This document shows, one piece after another, positions 16,354 to 16,472 of a DNA stretch of 16,472 nt. Where the stretch lies: contig JAEDLO010000033.1 of NCBI GenBank assembly GCA_016295245.1, forward strand, positions 1 to 16,472, in the 5' to 3' direction. The position numbers and the translations under genes were made by a program. Position 1 is the stretch's first letter, and each line of letters starts with the position of its first letter. Source of the DNA: Bacteroidales bacterium (lineage in GTDB: Bacteria; Bacteroidota; Bacteroidia; Bacteroidales; UBA932). Below the pieces are notes generated by a model. It ran no database searches. It saw only the letters and a program-made list of their open reading frames with translations, and had not been told where the DNA came from.

Positions 16354-16385
16354 ATGACAAAACTTCGTCGAGATCTGATCTGGGC

Positions 16386-16472
16386 GCGGCAACGGCAGCG
16401 GCGAGGAGAGCCTTTGACGAGCTCCCCGCAGCCGCGCGCCGTAGCAGGCGAGCCCGCTTTTGCGAGCCTGCG
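16386..16472 (+). repeat. GC-rich double-hairpin repeat, copy B (reaches window edge)
   Basis: This is a second copy of the element at 15867-15954, 87 bp long and running to the last base, so it may continue. GTAG is at 16441-16444 and the following hairpin has stem GCAGGC (16444-16449)/GCCTGC (16466-16471). The left half is shortened by one base and its pairing with GCCGCGCGCC is less perfect than in copy A. Confidence 0.85.

Larger units (their letters stand above)
16210..16372 (+). repeat. Long direct repeat, unit 2 (period 199 bp)
   Basis: This is the second occurrence of the pair unit, with identical flanks CTTCCTGTCAA and ATGACAAAACTTCGTCGAG, the same 13-bp spacer position and the same element lengths. 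All offsets to unit 1 are exactly 199 bp. Confidence 0.88.

Noticed and set aside
16011..16372. A possible CRISPR array.
   Set aside because: The repeats are 60 bp with inverted ends, spacers are 13 bp and nearly identical to each other, and no cas gene is in view.
15606..16472. A possible attachment-site duplication of the tRNA-Ser 3' end marking an integrated element.
   Set aside because: I found no second copy of the T-arm/acceptor sequence downstream, and no integrase gene is present in the window.

Overview
This window comes from a Bacteroidota chromosome, most likely a high-GC member of the Bacteroidales resembling Alistipes/Rikenellaceae. The genus is an inference from base composition and gene content. 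Supporting signs are four promoter-like sites that match the Bacteroidetes -7 box TAnnTTTG (two of them with a TTTG or TTG element exactly 19 nt upstream), the lack of Shine-Dalgarno sequences before most starts, an NAD-type isocitrate dehydrogenase linked to aconitase and citrate synthase, and several exported hydrolases.

Layout. Positions 1-2032 hold the 3' part of an S9B (DPP IV-type) peptidase gene. It converges with a DUF554 membrane-protein gene (2029-2712, minus), and the two stop codons share one CTAG. Next is a PLP-dependent lyase of the tyrosine phenol-lyase/tryptophanase family (2803-4251), closed by a clear terminator. A textbook Bacteroidetes promoter then drives a tight acn-icd-gltA operon (4448-9151), the oxidative branch of the TCA cycle from oxaloacetate and acetyl-CoA to 2-oxoglutarate. 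The terminator of this operon lies inside the 3' coding end of the convergent queF. The minus-strand cluster (11103 down to 9166) runs small exported protein - pheS - queF. A compact divergent promoter region with a perfect 10-bp inverted repeat separates it from a plus-strand operon of three secreted hydrolases: C69 dipeptidase, serine-type sulfatase lipoprotein and PhoA-type alkaline phosphatase (11148-15479). A tRNA-Ser(GCU) with its own promoter and terminator follows.

The last 800 bases carry no convincing gene but are highly structured. Four 60-bp elements with invariant 10-bp inverted ends lie in two pairs with 13-bp spacers, the pairs repeat at a 199-bp period, and the whole is bracketed by two copies of an 87-88-bp GC-rich element made of two consecutive hairpins, the second preceded by GTAG. 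This array runs to the window edge and is the least explained and most interesting part.

Individual proteins with unusual features are the lyase (Leu where the family has a PLP-contacting Arg, with tyrosine phenol-lyase-type substrate residues), the isocitrate dehydrogenase (Asp-Ile in the cofactor pocket, indicating NAD+), and the alkaline phosphatase (Gly at the E. coli Asp153 position).
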